NCBI RefSeq assembly: GCF_001942305.1
Contig: NZ_MKKE01000001.1
Coordinates: forward strand, 107,646 to 171,645
Source of the DNA: Saccharomonospora sp. CUA-673
GTDB taxonomy: Bacteria; Actinomycetota; Actinomycetes; Mycobacteriales; Pseudonocardiaceae
DNA: 64,000 bases
Reading direction: 5' to 3'
The notes under the pieces are model-generated. The model was not told the origin of the DNA and did no database searches. It saw only the letters and a list, made by a program, of their open reading frames with translations. Below, in pieces: positions 41,261 to 50,056 of this stretch; position 1 is the stretch's first letter, and each line of letters begins with the position of its first letter. The position numbers and the translations under genes were made by a program.

Positions 41261-42584
41261 GCGTCTGCCCCGGGATCCACGACGTGCCCGCGAGCGGAAC
41301 CCGTGCCATGGCGGCGGATTCGATCGTGAGCGCCACGAGGTCCTCCGGTTCCAGGTGCCGCACGTGCGCCTTGCCGCACGCGCGCGCGACGGTCTGCGCC
41401 TCCATCGTCAGCACGCGCAGATAGTTCGCGAGCCGCCTGCCGCCCTCGACCGGGTCGAAGCGTGCGGCCAGTTCCGGGTCCTGGGTGGAGATGCCCGTCG
41501 GGTCGCGGCCGTCCTGGAAGTCGTCGTAGAAGCCGGCGGCCGAGCCGATCCGCTCGTAGTCGGCCGCGTGGGCGGGATCGTTGTCGCCCAACGCGATCAG
41601 CGCGGCCGTCCCGATCGCGACGGCGTCGGCGCCGAGCGCCATGGCCTTCGCGACGTCGGCGCCGGTGCGGATGCCGCCGGAAACGATCAGCTGCACGCCG
41701 TCGTCGCCGGCCCGGTGCACACCGAGTTCCTGCAACGCCTGCACGGCCTGCGGAATCGCCGCGAGGGTCGGAATGCCGACGTGCTCGATGAACACCTCCT
41801 GCGTGGCGGCCGTGCCGCCCTGCATCCCGTCGACGACCACGACGTCCGCACCGGCGTGGACGGCCAGCTTGGTGTCGTAGTACGTGCGGCTCGCCCCGAC
41901 CTTTACGTAGATCGGCTTCTCGTGGTCGGTGATCTCGCGCAGTTCGTTGATCTTGATGGTGAGGTCGTCGGGTCCGGTCCAGTCGGGATGCCGCGACGCG
42001 CTGCGCTGGTCGATGCCCTCGGGCAGCGTGCGCATCTCCGCCACGCGCGGGGAGATCTTCTGTCCCAGCAACATCCCGCCGCCGCCCGGTTTGGCACCCT
42101 GGCCGAGCACGACCTCGACGGCGTCGGCCTTGCGCAGGTCGTCGGGGTTCATGCCGTACCGACTCGGCAGGTACTGGTACACCAGGTGTTTCGACTGGCC
42201 GCGTTCCTCGGCCGTCATCCCGCCGTCGCCGGTGGTCGTCGACGTCCCGGCCTCCGACGCCCCGCGGCCCAGCGCCTCCTTGGCCCGGCCGGACAGCGCG
42301 CCGAACGACATGCCCGCGATCGTCACCGGGATGTCCAGGTGCAGCGGGTACTTCGCGCCACGCGTACCCAGCCGGACGTCGGTGTCGCAGCGTTCGCGAT
42401 ACCCCTCCAGCGGGTACCGCGACATCGACGCACCCAGGAACAGCAGGTCGTCGAAGTGCGGAACGGCGCGTTTGGCTCCCCAGCCGCGAATGTCGTAGAC
42501 GCCGGTGTCGGCGGCGCGCCGGATCTCGGCGATCGCGGCGCGGTCGAACGTCGCCGACTCGCGCAGTCCCCACGTGTCGCTCAC
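41250..42584 (-). CDS. FMN-binding glutamate-synthase-like subunit (MgsC/GlxD type)
   Basis: A 444-residue protein matching the FMN/ammonia-transferring domain of glutamate synthase as a separate subunit. PVTIAGMSFGALSGRAKEAL, TSTTTGDGGMTAEER, VVLGQGAKPGGGGMLLGQKI and IVSGGIRTGADVAKAMALGA mark the FMN barrel, with a Cys-containing FeS-like region toward the end. With the next two genes it forms an N-methylglutamate-synthase-like set. GTG 42584 sits behind AAGGAGGT, an unusually strong site that decides the start. Product specificity is inferred from GlnT beside it. Confidence 0.88.
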   Translation of the reverse strand: MSDTWGLRESATFDRAAIAEIRRAADTGVYDIRGWGAKRAVPHFDDLLFLGASMSRYPLEGYRERCDTDVRLGTRGAKYPLHLDIPVTIAGMSFGALSGRAKEALGRGASEAGTSTTTGDGGMTAEERGQSKHLVYQYLPSRYGMNPDDLRKADAVEVVLGQGAKPGGGGMLLGQKISPRVAEMRTLPEGIDQRSASRHPDWTGPDDLTIKINELREITDHEKPIYVKVGASRTYYDTKLAVHAGADVVVVDGMQGGTAATQEVFIEHVGIPTLAAIPQAVQALQELGVHRAGDDGVQLIVSGGIRTGADVAKAMALGADAVAIGTAALIALGDNDPAHAADYERIGSAAGFYDDFQDGRDPTGISTQDPELAARFDPVEGGRRLANYLRVLTMEAQTVARACGKAHVRHLEPEDLVALTIESAAMARVPLAGTSWIPGQTHGW

Positions 42585-42597
42585 GGGCGGACCTCCT

Positions 42598-43275
42598 TCA
42601 GTACGTGTTGTGGGCCTGGAAGTGGTAGAGCTGTCGCGCCGAGCCGTAGCGCGTGTAGTCGGCGGGATCGTCGTCGTAGCCGGCGGCCTTGAGCAGTCCG
42701 GCGAGTTCGTCGACGTGCTCGGGCCGCATCGGCTTGGCCACGCAGTCGGCACCGAGCGTGCCGACGTCACCGCGCACGTAGAGCCGCGCCTCGTAGACGG
42801 AGTCGCCGAGCCCGTCGCCCGCGTCGCCGCGGACCACCATGCGCCCGGCCTGCGCCATGAACGCCGAGTTGTGCCCGACGTTGCCGCCCACCACGATGTC
42901 GACGCCCTTCATCGAGATGCCGCAGCGCGCGGCGGCGTCCCCGTGCACGACGAGCAGTCCGCCGTGGGCGGTGGCGCCCGCGCTCTGCGACGCGTTTCCG
43001 TGCACGACAACGGTTCCGCTCATCATGTTCTCGGCGACGCCCGTTCCGGCGTTGCCCGTGACGACGACCTCGGCCCGCTGGTTCATGCCCGCCGCGTAGT
43101 AGCCGACGTGCCCCTCGACGGTGACCGTCACCGGGGCGGTCAGTCCGACCGCGACGTTGTGCGCGCCGTTCGGTGTGGTGATCACGTAGTCGCCGGCCAG
43201 GTCGTCGGCGTGCAGTGCCGCGTTGACCTCGCGCAGCGGGGTGGTGGCCAGGTCGAAGCGCCTCACCGGGTCCAT
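42598..43275 (-). CDS. GXGXG-motif glutamate-synthase-like subunit (MgsB/GlxC type)
   Basis: A 225-residue beta-helix protein equal to the C-terminal GXGXG domain of glutamate synthase. The repeated turns are clear: GHVGYYAAGMNQRAEVVVTG, NAGTGVAENMMSGTVVVHGN, HGGLLVVHGDAAARCGISMK and VGGNVGHNSAFMAQAGRMVV. In N-methylglutamate synthase this is the small structural subunit. ATG 43275 overlaps the amidotransferase stop by 13 bases. Confidence 0.9.
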   Translation of the reverse strand: MDPVRRFDLATTPLREVNAALHADDLAGDYVITTPNGAHNVAVGLTAPVTVTVEGHVGYYAAGMNQRAEVVVTGNAGTGVAENMMSGTVVVHGNASQSAGATAHGGLLVVHGDAAARCGISMKGVDIVVGGNVGHNSAFMAQAGRMVVRGDAGDGLGDSVYEARLYVRGDVGTLGADCVAKPMRPEHVDELAGLLKAAGYDDDPADYTRYGSARQLYHFQAHNTY

Positions 43276-44160
43276 GCGTAGACCACCTCCGGTTCGGGTT
43301 CCCAGATGCGGGCGGATGCGACGCCGGGCAGGTTCGCCAGCGCGCGGTACTCGCTGGCCATCGCGACCCAGTCGGCGGTCTCGGCGATGACGGCGGGTTT
43401 GCACGCGATCGCGTCGCGCACCACGGCGAACGAGTCGTGATGCGACACCAGCAGCGTGTAGAAACCGTCGAAGGTGGCGCACAGGTCCTTCAACGCCGTC
43501 TCGATGTCGACCCCCTGCGCCAGCCGCTGCGCGACGAACCGCGCGCCGACCTCGGTGTCGTTGAGGCTGTCGAACTCGACCCCCGCAGCCGTCAGCTCGC
43601 GGCGGATCGTGGCGTGGTTGGCGAACGAACCGTTGTGCACCAGGCACTGGTCCGGGCCCACGGCGTACGGGTGGCAGCCGGCCGCGTCGACGGCGGACTC
43701 GGTCGCCATGCGCGTGTGGCCCACGCCCTGCCAGCCCTGGGCGCCGGGCAGTCCCCACCCTCGGCGAGCGTGCGCGGGTGGCCGACCCCCTTGAGCACGG
43801 CCAGGTCCGTGCCGAACCCGGCGACGAGCGCCTCGGGGTGCGCGGTGCGCGCCGCGGCGAGCAGCCGTTCGCTGGGCGCCGGGGACGTCAGCAGCAGGGT
43901 CTCGGCGAGACGGCGCCCTGCACGGGTTCGCCGAGCGCGGCGGCGACGGCCTCCGCCGCGGCCGCCGGGTCGCCGGCACCGGTCTCGAGCAACGACACCG
44001 CACCGTGTCCCGGCGGTGTCCACCGAGGATCGCCGTACACGGCGACGCCCGCGGAGTCGGCGCCGCGATCCTCCATCTCGCACAGCATCCCGCTGAGCAA
44101 CTCGCCCAGGTGCGGGTGCAGGTCCGGGGTCCGGAGGTGCAGACCCACGATTCCGCACAT
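43263..44160 (-). CDS. class II glutamine amidotransferase subunit (MgsA/GlxB type, two frameshifts)
   Basis: N-terminal-nucleophile amidotransferase: MCGIVGLHLRTPDLH gives catalytic Cys2 after Met removal, and HTRMATESAVDAAGCHPYAV with VHNGSFANHATIRREL completes the glutaminase fold. Three frames are needed to read it through; one missing C near 43911-43917 and one near 43755-43761 restore about 299 residues. In the pathway it would release the amine from gamma-glutamylmethylamide or glutamine for transfer by the FMN subunit. ATG 44160 follows the GlnT-like stop by 17 bases. Confidence 0.87.
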
Positions 44161-44177
44161 GCGCGTGCCTCCTTGTG

Positions 44178-45548
44178 TCAGAACGCGGTCAGGTAGCGGT
44201 CGATCTCCCACCGGGAGATGGCGTGGTGCCACGCGAAGTACTCGTCGCGCTGCAATGTCGCGAAGTAGCGGGAGACGGGTGTCGCGTCGCCGGCGACGCC
44301 ACCCGCGGGGACGGCGGCGTCGAGCACGCCGCTGATCACGGGATCGGCCTCGAGCTGTTCGACGGCGTGCAGCAGGGTGCGCGGAAGGGTGTCGACGTGG
44401 TCCGGACCGGTGCCGAGCGCGCCCGGGTCGCCGCTGCGTTTGATGCCGTCGAGTCCGGCGCCGATGGCCCCGGCGACCGCGAGGTACGGGTTGGCCGATC
44501 CGTCGCCGCCGCGCAGCTCGACCCGGGTCGGATCGGGAATGCGCACGTAGTGCGTGCGGTCGTTGCCGCCGTAGGTCGGTTTGGACGGAGCCCACGAGGC
44601 ACCCGAGGTCGTGGCCGTCGCGCCGGTGCGCTTGTACGAGTTCACCGTGGGCGCGATCAACGCCTGCAGCGCGGGCGCGTGGCCGAGCAGTCCGGAGACG
44701 AACGAGTACGCCGTCGCCGACAGACCGGTGCCGCGCTCGTCGCCGCCTGCCGCGGGGAACACGGGATCCCCGGCGCTCGTGAGCGAGAGGTGGAAGTGCA
44801 GTCCGGAGCCGGTGCGGTCGGCGAACGGCTTCGGCATGAACGTCGCGATCATGCCGCGTTCCTGCGCGAACATCGACAGCAGATACCGCAGGGTGACGAC
44901 CCGGTCGGCGGTGGTGAGGGCGTCGGCGTAGGCGAAGTTCTGCTCGAACTGGCCGTTGCCGTCCTCGTGGTCGTTGGCGTAGTTCGACCAGCCGAGGGTG
45001 TTCATCGCCGTCGACACCTGGGTGAGGAAGTCGTACATGCGCGTGAGCCCGCGGACGTCGTAGCAGGGCTGGGCGGCGTCGTCGAGTTCGTCGGCGGTGA
45101 CCAGGCTGCCGTCGGCCGTCTTCCGCAGCAGGAAGTACTCGACCTCGGCGCCGGCGTGGGGTTCGAATCCGGCGTCGCCGGCCTGGCGGATCAACGCCTT
45201 GAGGATGTTGCGCGGGGCGTACGGCCACGGCTCGCCCTCGACGTGCGGGTCACAGTGGACGATCGCCAGCCCCTCCTTGAGGAACGGCACGGGCGTGAAG
45301 GACGCGACGTCGGGGATGGCGATCAGGTCCGGGTCCTTCGGTTCCTGCCCCATCGCGCCGACCGCGTACCCGGCGAAGCCGACACCGTCGGTGGCGAGCT
45401 CGTCGACCGCCTCCACGGGCACGAGCTTCGCGCACGGCTTGCCCCGCAGATCGACGAACAACGCGAGGATGAACCTGGTTCCGTGCTGCGAGGCCAGCGC
45501 AGCCAACTCGGTCGACGTGGCCGGCCCCTTCTCGGTGGTGACGGTCAT
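44178..45548 (-). CDS. glnT: GlnT-type ligase, gamma-glutamylmethylamide synthetase-like
   Basis: A 456-residue glutamine-synthetase-fold enzyme of the GlnT (type III GS) group, which includes gamma-glutamylmethylamide synthetase. Seen: ILALFVDLRGKPCAKLVPV, GVGFAGYAVGAMGQEPKDPD, GAEVEYFLL with metal-binding Glu, NDHEDGNGQFEQNFAYADAL, TFMPKPFADRTGSGLHFHLS and RVELRGGDGSANPYLAVAGA. With the three synthase subunits next door the substrate is most likely methylamine plus glutamate; ammonia or another amine remains possible. First gene of the eight-gene minus-strand run down to the regulator. Confidence 0.88.
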   Translation of the reverse strand: MTVTTEKGPATSTELAALASQHGTRFILALFVDLRGKPCAKLVPVEAVDELATDGVGFAGYAVGAMGQEPKDPDLIAIPDVASFTPVPFLKEGLAIVHCDPHVEGEPWPYAPRNILKALIRQAGDAGFEPHAGAEVEYFLLRKTADGSLVTADELDDAAQPCYDVRGLTRMYDFLTQVSTAMNTLGWSNYANDHEDGNGQFEQNFAYADALTTADRVVTLRYLLSMFAQERGMIATFMPKPFADRTGSGLHFHLSLTSAGDPVFPAAGGDERGTGLSATAYSFVSGLLGHAPALQALIAPTVNSYKRTGATATTSGASWAPSKPTYGGNDRTHYVRIPDPTRVELRGGDGSANPYLAVAGAIGAGLDGIKRSGDPGALGTGPDHVDTLPRTLLHAVEQLEADPVISGVLDAAVPAGGVAGDATPVSRYFATLQRDEYFAWHHAISRWEIDRYLTAF

Positions 45549-45564
45549 CGGCCTGCTCCCAATC

Positions 45565-45601
45565 GTCTACCTGTAGGAATCGGTATACATCCTCAGTAGA
45601 C
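45565..45601. promoter_or_regulatory. candidate operator of the glnT operon
   Basis: GTCTAC (45565-45570) and GTAGAC (45596-45601) are inverted arms around a GTATAC palindrome. The block lies 17-53 bp upstream of the glnT start. The outer arm extends to GTCTACTGA, a word also found upstream of the N-demethylase operon. The XRE-cupin protein is a candidate binder. Confidence 0.5.
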
Positions 45602-45692
45602 ACGGCCGGGATTTCGCCGCGATGACATCGCCGTCATCGTCACGTTGCGCCCCGCGACACCTTGCATCAAGGGGGAGGGTTGAGTGGGTTTA

Positions 45693-45723
45693 CCCCGATT
45701 CGAGGGGGAGGGTTGAATCGGGG
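45693..45723. terminator. 9-bp hairpin between amtB and glnT
   Basis: CCCCGATTC (45693-45701) pairs with GAATCGGGG (45715-45723). The loop contains a GGGGGAGGGTTGA word that is repeated just outside at 45671-45683. It could be a second terminator behind amtB or part of the glnT promoter region; its role is unclear. Confidence 0.45.
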
Positions 45724-45752
45724 CTCAGCGAGTTTCCGCAGGTGAACATGGG

Positions 45753-45784
45753 TGTGGCCCGGTCACCTGGGTGACCGGGCCACA
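45753..45784 (-). terminator. 14-bp stem hairpin after amtB
   Basis: TGTGGCCCGGTCAC (45753-45766) pairs perfectly with GTGACCGGGCCACA (45771-45784) over a CTGG loop, 17 bases after the amtB stop. It separates amtB from the glnT operon. Confidence 0.8.
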
Positions 45785-45801
45785 CGCGACGGCACAGGCG
45801 C

Positions 45802-47073
45802 TCAGGCGGAGGTCTCCCCGCCCGGCTTCGGGGCGCTGCGCGCCGGGGTGAGCTCGTAGGCCGACTCGGCGTGCACCGAGACGTCGAGGCCCTGGGACTC
45901 GGTCTCGGAGTCCACGCGGATGCCCATCAGCTTGTCCAGACCCTTGGCGACGAGGAACGTCATGACGAACGAGTAGACGCACGTCGCGAGGATGCCGACG
46001 AGTTCGCGCCAGATGATGTCGGGACTGCCGCCGAACAGCACGCCGGTCACCCCGCCGGGCGCGGCGCCCGAGGCGAACAGGACGACGCACAGGGTGCCGA
46101 ACATGCCGCCGAGGCCGTGCACGGCGAACGCGTCGAGGCTCTCGTCGATGCCCAGCTTGTTCTTCAGGCCGAGCAGTGCGCACACGCCGGCACCGGCGAT
46201 CACGCCGACCAGCAGCGCCCCGATCGGGCTCATCGCGTCGGCCGCGGGCGTGATGCCGACCAGACCGGAGATCAGACCCGTGACGATGCCGAGCCCGGTG
46301 ATCCGCTTCTCCCGCAGCTGCTCGACGATGGCGAACCCGATCATGCCGGCGCACGCCGACAGCAGCGTCGTGAGGATGACGTACTGGGCCAGGAAGTCCG
46401 ACGCACCGGCGGTGCCGCCGTTGAAGCCGAACCAGCCGAAGAACAGGATGCCGGCGCCGATCACCACGAGTGGCAGGTTGTGCGGGCGTTCGCCGGAACG
46501 GCGTTTGCCGAGCGCGAAGGCGAGCGCGAGCGCGGCGACACCGGCGTTCATGTGGACCGCGGTACCGCCGGCGTAGTCGTGCACGCCGAGCTTGCTCATC
46601 CAGCCGTCGTCGATGGCGAAGATCCAGTGCGCGAGCGGGAAGTACACCACCGTCAGCCACACCGCGGAGAAGGCGATCCAGCCGGTGAACTTCATCCGGC
46701 CCGCCGCACCCGACGCGGCGATCGCGATGGTGATCGCGGCGAAGAGGATGAAGAACGCCGCGTCGAACGCGCCTTCCGCACCGCCGGTTCCCTCGTCGTT
46801 CTGGAACTGGCCGAGGCCGATGAAGTCGGTCGGATCGCCGATCAGGCCGAGCCCGCCGACCGATGGTCCGGACACCAGTCCGTAGCCGTACAGCACGTAC
46901 AGCACCGAGGTCACGGCGAGCGTGCTCATGACCATCATCATCATGTTGAGCGTGTTCTTCGCTCCCAGCATCCCGCCGTAGAACAGCGCGAGTCCGGGGA
47001 ACATCAGCGAAACCAGGGCGAAGGCTGCCAACAGCCACGCCAGGTCTGCCTGAGCGGCCAGGACGGATTCCAT
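45802..47073 (-). CDS. amtB: Amt-family ammonium/methylammonium transporter
   Basis: A 423-residue membrane channel with about 11 helices. Family motifs: AGLALFYGGMLGAKNTLNMM, GYDYAGGTAVHMNAGVAALA with the pore His, NLPLVVIGAGILFFGWFGFN, and the second pore His in VHGLGGMFGT. It admits NH3/NH4+ and commonly methylammonium, which fits the amine genes around it. No GlnK gene follows. ATG 47073. The C-terminal tail is short and charged. Intact. Confidence 0.95.
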   Translation of the reverse strand: MESVLAAQADLAWLLAAFALVSLMFPGLALFYGGMLGAKNTLNMMMMVMSTLAVTSVLYVLYGYGLVSGPSVGGLGLIGDPTDFIGLGQFQNDEGTGGAEGAFDAAFFILFAAITIAIAASGAAGRMKFTGWIAFSAVWLTVVYFPLAHWIFAIDDGWMSKLGVHDYAGGTAVHMNAGVAALALAFALGKRRSGERPHNLPLVVIGAGILFFGWFGFNGGTAGASDFLAQYVILTTLLSACAGMIGFAIVEQLREKRITGLGIVTGLISGLVGITPAADAMSPIGALLVGVIAGAGVCALLGLKNKLGIDESLDAFAVHGLGGMFGTLCVVLFASGAAPGGVTGVLFGGSPDIIWRELVGILATCVYSFVMTFLVAKGLDKLMGIRVDSETESQGLDVSVHAESAYELTPARSAPKPGGETSA

Positions 47074-47180
47074 GGTCGTACTCCTGCGATTCTTGATTTT
47101 CCGGGTTTCGGGGTGATCGGGGTGTTGCGGAAGTCTGCGTGGCGAGTACTTCGGCGACGTTGCCGATCACGCCGTGGGCG

Positions 47181-48311
47181 TTACGGTCTGGTAGCGCCTA
47201 CGCCGGAATGCGGGCCGTGGCTTCGCAGCCAGTCGGCGACGCGGTCGCGGGTCTCGATGAGTCCCTTGTAATCGGCCATGTCCTCGGGCAGTTCGGCGAG
47301 CACGTTCGCCATGCGCACCCGCCACGGTTCGATGCGCGCGATCTGCCGCAACGGGAGCAGATGCGTGCGGATCAGGAACATCACCGCACCCGAATCGGCG
47401 AGCCGGATCAGGTGCTGCACCTCGACGCGCAGGTGCAGCAGCTCGCCGAACAGGTCGTCGTCGATGCTCGGCACCATCGCCCGTTCCGGACCCCAGCCGG
47501 GGTAGGTCTCGGTGGACACGTCGAGCCTGCGGCCCACGGTGAGCGTCCAGTTCGTGCGCCGATACGGCTCGTGCGGCTGCAACCGCTGGAGGAAGTCGTG
47601 TGCACGGGTGATGACGCGCTCTTCGTGGATGCGCGGCACCGGGCCGTGAATCTCCAGGAAGCTCATGCCGAGGTCGAACCCGAAGTTCCAGTCGGCGGCG
47701 AACGTGACGACACCGGCGTCGGCGTAGAGCTGCTCGCGCTGGTCGAGCAGGACGATGTCCTCCTGCACCTGCGAGCCGATGTAGGCCATCGGATCGGCCA
47801 CCGTGCCGTCGTCGCCGTAGCGGAACCGCAGCCGGTCGCCGAGCAACGCGTTGTGCCAGCGGTACTCGTCGCCGCCGAGAGGCTCCAGCGTGAAACTCTC
47901 CGGATAGGCGGCGGACAGCTCACGCATCAACGTCAGCATCGCGTCCCACGCCGCGGGCCGCATGTGCGGCAATGTGGCCTGACGGCGCGGATCGCGGCGC
48001 ACGATGTCCGCGCGCTCGGCGAGTTCCGCGGCGTACTCCCCGTCGACGTCCACCACCGCCTCACCCCACCCGCCGACCTCCGTCCGCACCGGCACACCCG
48101 CCGGCTGGACGTTGGTGGAGTAGCGGAACCGGTCGGCGGTGAACGGGAACGGGAACCGGGCGGTCAACTCGTCGAGCCGATCGGCGGGGGTCGTCGGGAC
48201 GCCGAGCATCCCCGCGGGCGTCGTCGCATACGTCGGCGCCGTGCCGTCCGGTGCTGTGTCGGTTGGTGCTGTGCTTGAGGTTGCTGCGCTTGCGGGTGCC
48301 GGGCGGTTCAC
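47181..48311 (-). CDS. heme-dependent oxidative N-demethylase alpha subunit (DUF3445)
   Basis: A 376-residue DUF3445 protein, the family of heme-dependent oxidative N-demethylases that includes the catalytic subunit of dimethylamine monooxygenase. Characteristic stretches: WNFGFDLGMSFLEIHGPVPR, HEERVITRAHDFLQRLQPHE, RRTNWTLTVGRRLDVSTETY and VMFLIRTHLLPLRQIARIEP. The first 40 residues are a Thr/Ala/Pro-rich leader. The start GTG 48311 overlaps the reductase stop (GTGA) with GGAGGT just before. Predicted reaction: dimethylamine plus O2 to methylamine and formaldehyde, with electrons from the reductase. Substrate is inferred. Confidence 0.85.
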   Translation of the reverse strand: MNRPAPASAATSSTAPTDTAPDGTAPTYATTPAGMLGVPTTPADRLDELTARFPFPFTADRFRYSTNVQPAGVPVRTEVGGWGEAVVDVDGEYAAELAERADIVRRDPRRQATLPHMRPAAWDAMLTLMRELSAAYPESFTLEPLGGDEYRWHNALLGDRLRFRYGDDGTVADPMAYIGSQVQEDIVLLDQREQLYADAGVVTFAADWNFGFDLGMSFLEIHGPVPRIHEERVITRAHDFLQRLQPHEPYRRTNWTLTVGRRLDVSTETYPGWGPERAMVPSIDDDLFGELLHLRVEVQHLIRLADSGAVMFLIRTHLLPLRQIARIEPWRVRMANVLAELPEDMADYKGLIETRDRVADWLRSHGPHSGVGATRP

Positions 48312-49279
48312 AGGGACACCTCCAGGGTGGGGCCGTCGGCGCGGGAGACGCAGGCCATCACGGCCTCGCCGGCGGCCTTCTCGTCGTCGCCGAGGAACAG
48401 GTCGCGGTGCAGGGGTGTGCCGCCGGTGACGGGCAGCCGGCATTCACCGCACACGCCCTGCCTACACATGTTGGGCACGTCGACGCCGTGGCGTTCGAGG
48501 GTTTCGAGCAGGCTGACGCCGCTGGGCACGTCGAACCGTTCGGCGACGCCGCCCCGGGTGACCGTGAGCGTGAACGGCTCGCCGGGGTCGAGCGCGTCGA
48601 CGCCGAAGCGTTCGGAGTGCAGGCGTGAGGCGGGCCAGCCGGCGTCGCCCGCGGCCGACAGCACGGCGTCGATCATCGCGCCGGGGCCGCAGACGTACAG
48701 GTGCGTGCCGACGGGCTGTCCGCGCAGCACTGTGGACAGTCGCGCCAGCAACATGTCGCGGTCGGTGCACGTCTCGACGCCGGGCCCCGGCAGCGGGGCT
48801 GTCAGCGTCTCGAGGTCGTCCAGGTGCGCGCCGCGGCCGGGCCGGAACGCGTACAGCACCTGCACCTCGCGTCCCCATCGGCGGGCCGCATGCAGATGCG
48901 ACACGATCGGCGTGACACCGATGCCGCCGGCGATCAGCAGGTGCCTGCGCGCGCGGGCGACGGGTGCGAACGCGCTGCGCGGCAGCTGCGCGGTGAGCCG
49001 CATGCCGGGCCGGAGTTCGCGGTGCAGCCAGTCGGAACCGCCCGCACCGCCGGGCACGTGCAGCACGGAGATGTCGTAGGTCGCCGGCGCGACGCCGTCG
49101 CCGGTGAGACTGTAGGCGTTGCGCCACTCGCCCTGCTCGCCGAGTGCGAGCACGAGGTGGCTGCCGGGAACGTACCCGGGAAGCGGGTTCCCGTCGGGGT
49201 CGGCCAGGGTGACCGCACGGACGTCCGGTGCGGTGTCCCGGACGGCGGTCACGACGAGTTCCAGCGTACGCGCGCTCAT
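48308..49279 (-). CDS. flavin reductase with C-terminal 2Fe-2S ferredoxin (N-demethylase electron donor)
   Basis: A 323-residue protein with the phthalate-dioxygenase-reductase layout. The flavin domain has GEWRNAYSLTGDGV; the NAD(P)H domain has RHLLIAGGIGVTPIVSHLHA and THLYVCGPGAMIDAVLSAAG; the ferredoxin has NMCRQGVCGECRLPVTGG and later EAVMACVSRA, giving the four Cys. It should pass electrons from NAD(P)H to the heme subunit. It overlaps both neighbours by four bases, so the three genes form a tightly coupled operon. Confidence 0.9.
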   Translation of the reverse strand: MSARTLELVVTAVRDTAPDVRAVTLADPDGNPLPGYVPGSHLVLALGEQGEWRNAYSLTGDGVAPATYDISVLHVPGGAGGSDWLHRELRPGMRLTAQLPRSAFAPVARARRHLLIAGGIGVTPIVSHLHAARRWGREVQVLYAFRPGRGAHLDDLETLTAPLPGPGVETCTDRDMLLARLSTVLRGQPVGTHLYVCGPGAMIDAVLSAAGDAGWPASRLHSERFGVDALDPGEPFTLTVTRGGVAERFDVPSGVSLLETLERHGVDVPNMCRQGVCGECRLPVTGGTPLHRDLFLGDDEKAAGEAVMACVSRADGPTLEVSL

Positions 49280-49854
49280 CGCTGCGTCCCCTCCTCGTTT
49301 CCGGGCCGCGTTTCGGCGTCGTGCTGGAAACCGAGGAACCGCCCGGAATTGCGGGAGACGTGGTAGTAGATGTGAAGGCCGCGGGCGCATCCGGCGCAGT
49401 CCGCGACGTCACCGATCCCGGCCTCGACGCGGGTGACGGCCGCGCAGTGTCCACAGTAGAGTTCGATCGGCCCGGTTCCGGTGGGGTTCACGTCGAGTTC
49501 GTCGTCCTCGATACCCGCCGTCAGCGCGACCCCGCGCAGTTGCAGGCAGTCTCCGACCGGACCGGCGATCCGCAGCCGGACGCCGACCGTGGCGCGGGCG
49601 AGCGCGTCGGACAGGCGCGGTCCGGCCTCGTCGACCGTGCCCGCGAGGACGGTCTCGGTCGGCAGGCCCGTCTCGCGTTCCCATGCGGCCACCCGCGCCC
49701 GACCGTCGTCGCCGACGCCCACGAGGAGATGCCACGCCCCGCCGACCGGGCTGCCGGCGCCCAGGTCAGCGACGCCCACGGCAGCGGTGTCCCCGGTGGC
49801 CGCGTCCGATCCGCGGGCCCACGCCGGGACGCTGGTGTGTTCCAGTGTGTTCAT
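49276..49854 (-). CDS. DmmA-family small subunit of the dimethylamine monooxygenase-like complex
   Basis: A 192-residue protein, first gene of the N-demethylase operon. The C-terminal third is distinctive: ELYCGHCAAVTRVEAGIGDV, then DCAGCARGLHIYYHVSRNSG and RFLGFQHDAE. The two CxxC pairs look like a zinc ribbon or iron site, and the ending resembles the DmmA family found beside DUF3445 genes. Exact function in the complex is not known. The ATG lies about 54 bp behind the shared GTCTACTGA box. Confidence 0.78.
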   Translation of the reverse strand: MNTLEHTSVPAWARGSDAATGDTAAVGVADLGAGSPVGGAWHLLVGVGDDGRARVAAWERETGLPTETVLAGTVDEAGPRLSDALARATVGVRLRIAGPVGDCLQLRGVALTAGIEDDELDVNPTGTGPIELYCGHCAAVTRVEAGIGDVADCAGCARGLHIYYHVSRNSGRFLGFQHDAETRPGNEEGTQR

Positions 49855-49907
49855 TCCTGGACTCCTACCTCACGGCAACTCCTATTACCAGGAAACTCTG
49901 TTGCCCG

Positions 49908-49916
49908 TCAGTAGAC
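49908..49916 (-). promoter_or_regulatory. GTCTACTGA box upstream of the N-demethylase operon
   Basis: The nine-base word GTCTACTGA (minus strand) is identical to one 45-53 bp upstream of glnT and stands 54-62 bp before the DmmA-like start. Nearby TCCT and AGGA form a further small inverted pair. It could be a -35 region or an operator shared by the two amine operons. Confidence 0.5.
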
Positions 49917-49969
49917 GCCCTGCGCGGCGCGCGGAGGTTGCCGACCCGTGAAAGGTGTGTTTCGACGTC

Positions 49970-50026
49970 CGTTATTCCGGGTTAGGACCCGTAACCCGGA
50001 ATAACGCGGGCGTTGTTCCGGGTTAC
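49970..50026. promoter_or_regulatory. 15-bp inverted repeat plus a third half-copy
   Basis: CGTTATTCCGGGTTA (49970-49984) pairs with TAACCCGGAATAACG (49992-50006). A third copy, GTTGTTCCGGGTTAC, follows at 50012-50026. The block lies after the DUF4185 stop and about 115-170 bp before the N-demethylase operon. It may be a terminator for the first or an operator for the second; three half-sites favour protein binding. Confidence 0.5.
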
Positions 50027-50056
50027 GACGCCCCCTGACCCCGAGCCCAGGCGGGG

